Below are positions 23,385 through 25,047 of a stretch of DNA of 25,047 nucleotides, piece by piece; position 1 is the first letter of the stretch, and each line of letters opens with the position of its first letter. Under the pieces are notes generated by a model. That model was given only the letters and a program-made list of their open reading frames with translations. It had not been told where the DNA came from and ran no database searches. The stretch lies in assembly GCA_036380435.1 (NCBI GenBank), contig DASVES010000505.1, positions 1 through 25,047 on the forward strand, in the 5' to 3' direction. Both the position numbers and the translations under genes were made by a program. The DNA is from DASQDT01 sp036380435 (lineage in GTDB: Bacteria; Acidobacteriota; Blastocatellia; Pyrinomonadales; Pyrinomonadaceae).

Positions 23385-25047
23385 TAATTCCTGAGCGGCT
23401 TGCCCGTCTTGAGCATGTGGGCGATGCGCTCCTGCGTGGGGCGCTGGCCGCACAGGCTGAGGAACGCTTCGCGCTCAAGGTCGAGCAGATATTGTTCGCT
23501 GACGCGTGTCGGGTGGTTGAGGTCGCCGCCCGTGACGACGCGCGCGAGTTTTTCGCCGATAAGAGCGTCGTAGTCCGAGATGAAGCCGCCGCGCTTCATC
23601 TGGTGGATGCCGAGCTTGAGCGTGGAGAGGGCGGAGAGTCCGGGCGCGAAAACGTCTGTACGCGGCTGCGGGCGCGTGTAGCCGGACTGGTGGAGTGCGA
23701 GCACTTCCTGTTTGGCGTCGGCGATGAGACGCTCCGAGTTCATCGAGTAGGAGTCTTCGTCGCGGAGGAAACCGAGTTTGCGCGCCTCCTCGGCGGAGGT
23801 GGCCACCTTCGCCATCGCCATCGTCTCGAAGGCGCGTTTGAAGAACGGGAACGGGTCGGCTTCCTCTGCGCCGGGGGGGATGGAGTCGCCCGCGCGCATG
23901 GCCATCTCCTTCGTCCCGCCGCCCGCCGGGATGAGGCCGACGCCGACCTCGACCAGCCCGATGTAGGTCTCGGCGGCGGCGCGCACGCGGTCGGCGTGCA
24001 GAGTCATCTCGCACCCGCCGCCGAAGGTCATCCCGAAGGGCGCGACGACGACCGGCTTCGCCGAGTAGCGCAAGCTCATCGTCGCCTGCTGGAAGGCGCG
24101 CACACCGAGGTCGATCTCCTCCCACTCCTCCTCCTGCGCGCCGAGGAGGACGAGCATCAGGTTGGCGCCGACGGAGTAGTTCTGGCCCTGATTGCCAATC
24201 ACGAGTCCGACGAAATTTCGTTCAACTTCCGCGAGTGCCGTCTTGACCATCTGGAGCGTGTCGCCGCCGATGGAGTTCATCTTCGAATGAAACTCCAGAC
24301 AGGCCACGCCGTCGCCGATGTCGATGAGCGACGCGCCGGCGTTTTTCTTGACGACGCCCGTGCGGTCTTTAACCGACTTCAAAACGACGACGCCCGGCTG
24401 CTCCGCCACGGGGACGTAAGCGCCCGTAGCGAAGTCGAAGTAAGACTGCTGGCCGCCCTCCGACTTGTAGAAAGATTTCGCGCCGGCTTCGAGCATCCGC
24501 CGGACGTTCTCAGGAACCTTGCGCCCCTCCTCTTCGAGCCGCGCGACGGATTTCTCCACGCCGATGGCGTCCCACGCCTCGAAGACGCCCAACTCCCAGT
24601 TGAAGCCCCACTTCATCGCGCGATCAACTTCCAGCACGGTGTCAGCAATCTCAGGGATGCGGTTGGCGGCGTAGACAAACGTCTTCGAGATCGTCTTCCA
24701 CAGAAATGCGCCGGCGCGCTCCTTGCCCCACGTAAGCGTCCGCAAACGCTCGCGCGTGTCCTCGATGTTCTTGGCGGCGTCGAGCGCCGGGAGTTTTACC
24801 TTCTCGGCGGGGCGGTATTCGAGCGTGGCCACGTCGAGCGTCCAGATTTCCTGCTTCCCACCCTCGCCCTTCTGCCGGCGGTAGAAGCCGCCCTTGGTCT
24901 TGTTCCCCAGAAGCCCCCGCTCGACCATGCCGCGCGCGAAGTCGGGCGCGAGATAGGCGTCGCGGTCTTCGTCTTCGGGGACGGCCTCGTAGAGATTTTT
25001 CGCGACGTGCATAAACACGTCGAGGCCGACGAGGTCGAAGAGACGGA
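23384..25047 (-). CDS. fadN: 3-hydroxyacyl-CoA dehydrogenase / enoyl-CoA hydratase (FadN type), partial (5' end off window)
   Basis: Bifunctional beta-oxidation enzyme for hydration of enoyl-CoA and oxidation of 3-hydroxyacyl-CoA. The window holds the C-terminal 554 residues; the frame is open to the right edge, where it begins RLFDLVGLDVFMHV, the helical C-domain of a hydroxyacyl-CoA dehydrogenase. A linker follows, then a crotonase fold with the CoA-binding NYSVGANLMLVLLG, the oxyanion FGMTFGGGCEMTLHADRV and the active-site EVGVGLIPAGGG. The dehydrogenase-first order is that of Bacillus FadN and opposite to E. coli FadB. The stop TAG abuts repeat K. The NAD-binding N-terminus is outside the window. 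Confidence 0.92.
   Translation of the reverse strand, partial: RLFDLVGLDVFMHVAKNLYEAVPEDEDRDAYLAPDFARGMVERGLLGNKTKGGFYRRQKGEGGKQEIWTLDVATLEYRPAEKVKLPALDAAKNIEDTRERLRTLTWGKERAGAFLWKTISKTFVYAANRIPEIADTVLEVDRAMKWGFNWELGVFEAWDAIGVEKSVARLEEEGRKVPENVRRMLEAGAKSFYKSEGGQQSYFDFATGAYVPVAEQPGVVVLKSVKDRTGVVKKNAGASLIDIGDGVACLEFHSKMNSIGGDTLQMVKTALAEVERNFVGLVIGNQGQNYSVGANLMLVLLGAQEEEWEEIDLGVRAFQQATMSLRYSAKPVVVAPFGMTFGGGCEMTLHADRVRAAAETYIGLVEVGVGLIPAGGGTKEMAMRAGDSIPPGAEEADPFPFFKRAFETMAMAKVATSAEEARKLGFLRDEDSYSMNSERLIADAKQEVLALHQSGYTRPQPRTDVFAPGLSALSTLKLGIHQMKRGGFISDYDALIGEKLARVVTGGDLNHPTRVSEQYLLDLEREAFLSLCGQRPTQERIAHMLKTGKPLRN

Overview
The window is G+C-rich, densely coded DNA from a bacterium that I place, with moderate confidence, in the Acidobacteriota (Blastocatellia/Pyrinomonas-like). 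The clues are the secreted protein with stacked carboxypeptidase-regulatory-like domains, the codon use, the Bacillus-like fadN-fadA-fadE block and many short hypothetical secreted proteins. No 16S or other decisive marker is present, so the placement is inference. No rRNA, tRNA, CRISPR array, transposase or prophage was seen.

Layout. 1-4234 (minus strand): aroA, aroK (ATGA overlap), a secreted protein of unknown role and the 5' part of rtcB. The rtcB gene runs off the left edge and is split by a complete 325-residue HNH intein placed exactly at the metal-binding Cys of the RNA ligase. 4361-8005 (plus): a five-repeat CarboxypepD_reg secreted protein, an RsbW-like GHKL kinase, an RsbV-like STAS protein and a DUF2062 membrane protein. 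8105-10006 (plus) is a secreted TPR-like protein, facing a two-PDZ secreted protein on the minus strand (10110-11399). 11525-14495 (plus): SAM methyltransferase, HTH protein and APC permease. 14523-16938: GT-C/family 39-like glycosyltransferase and a DUF2238 membrane protein. 17098-19043: small membrane protein, GNAT acetyltransferase and a 69-residue disordered protein. 19128-25047 (minus): fadN (5' end off the right edge), fadA, fadE and a metallo-beta-lactamase-fold hydrolase, apparently one beta-oxidation operon.

The strongest unexplained signal is a family of intergenic hairpins. At eight gene junctions there is a long inverted repeat whose arms are tandem, slightly degenerate 7-base words. 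The word differs from locus to locus (CAGTTTT, GTGATAA, GTTCAAA, TCGTNAA, GGGTAAA, GGATGAG), but the period of 7 and the foldback architecture are kept. A ninth heptamer tract forms the core of a nested 198-base palindrome at 12800-12997, and a tenth hairpin (16176-16267) is a perfect 28-bp stem without the heptamer period. All ten follow the 3' end of a gene, and none lies in the two divergent (5'/5') promoter regions. Several supply the stop codon of the upstream gene, or fill the space where the downstream ribosome-binding site should be. Cyanobacterial STRR heptamer repeats are the closest described class I know of.
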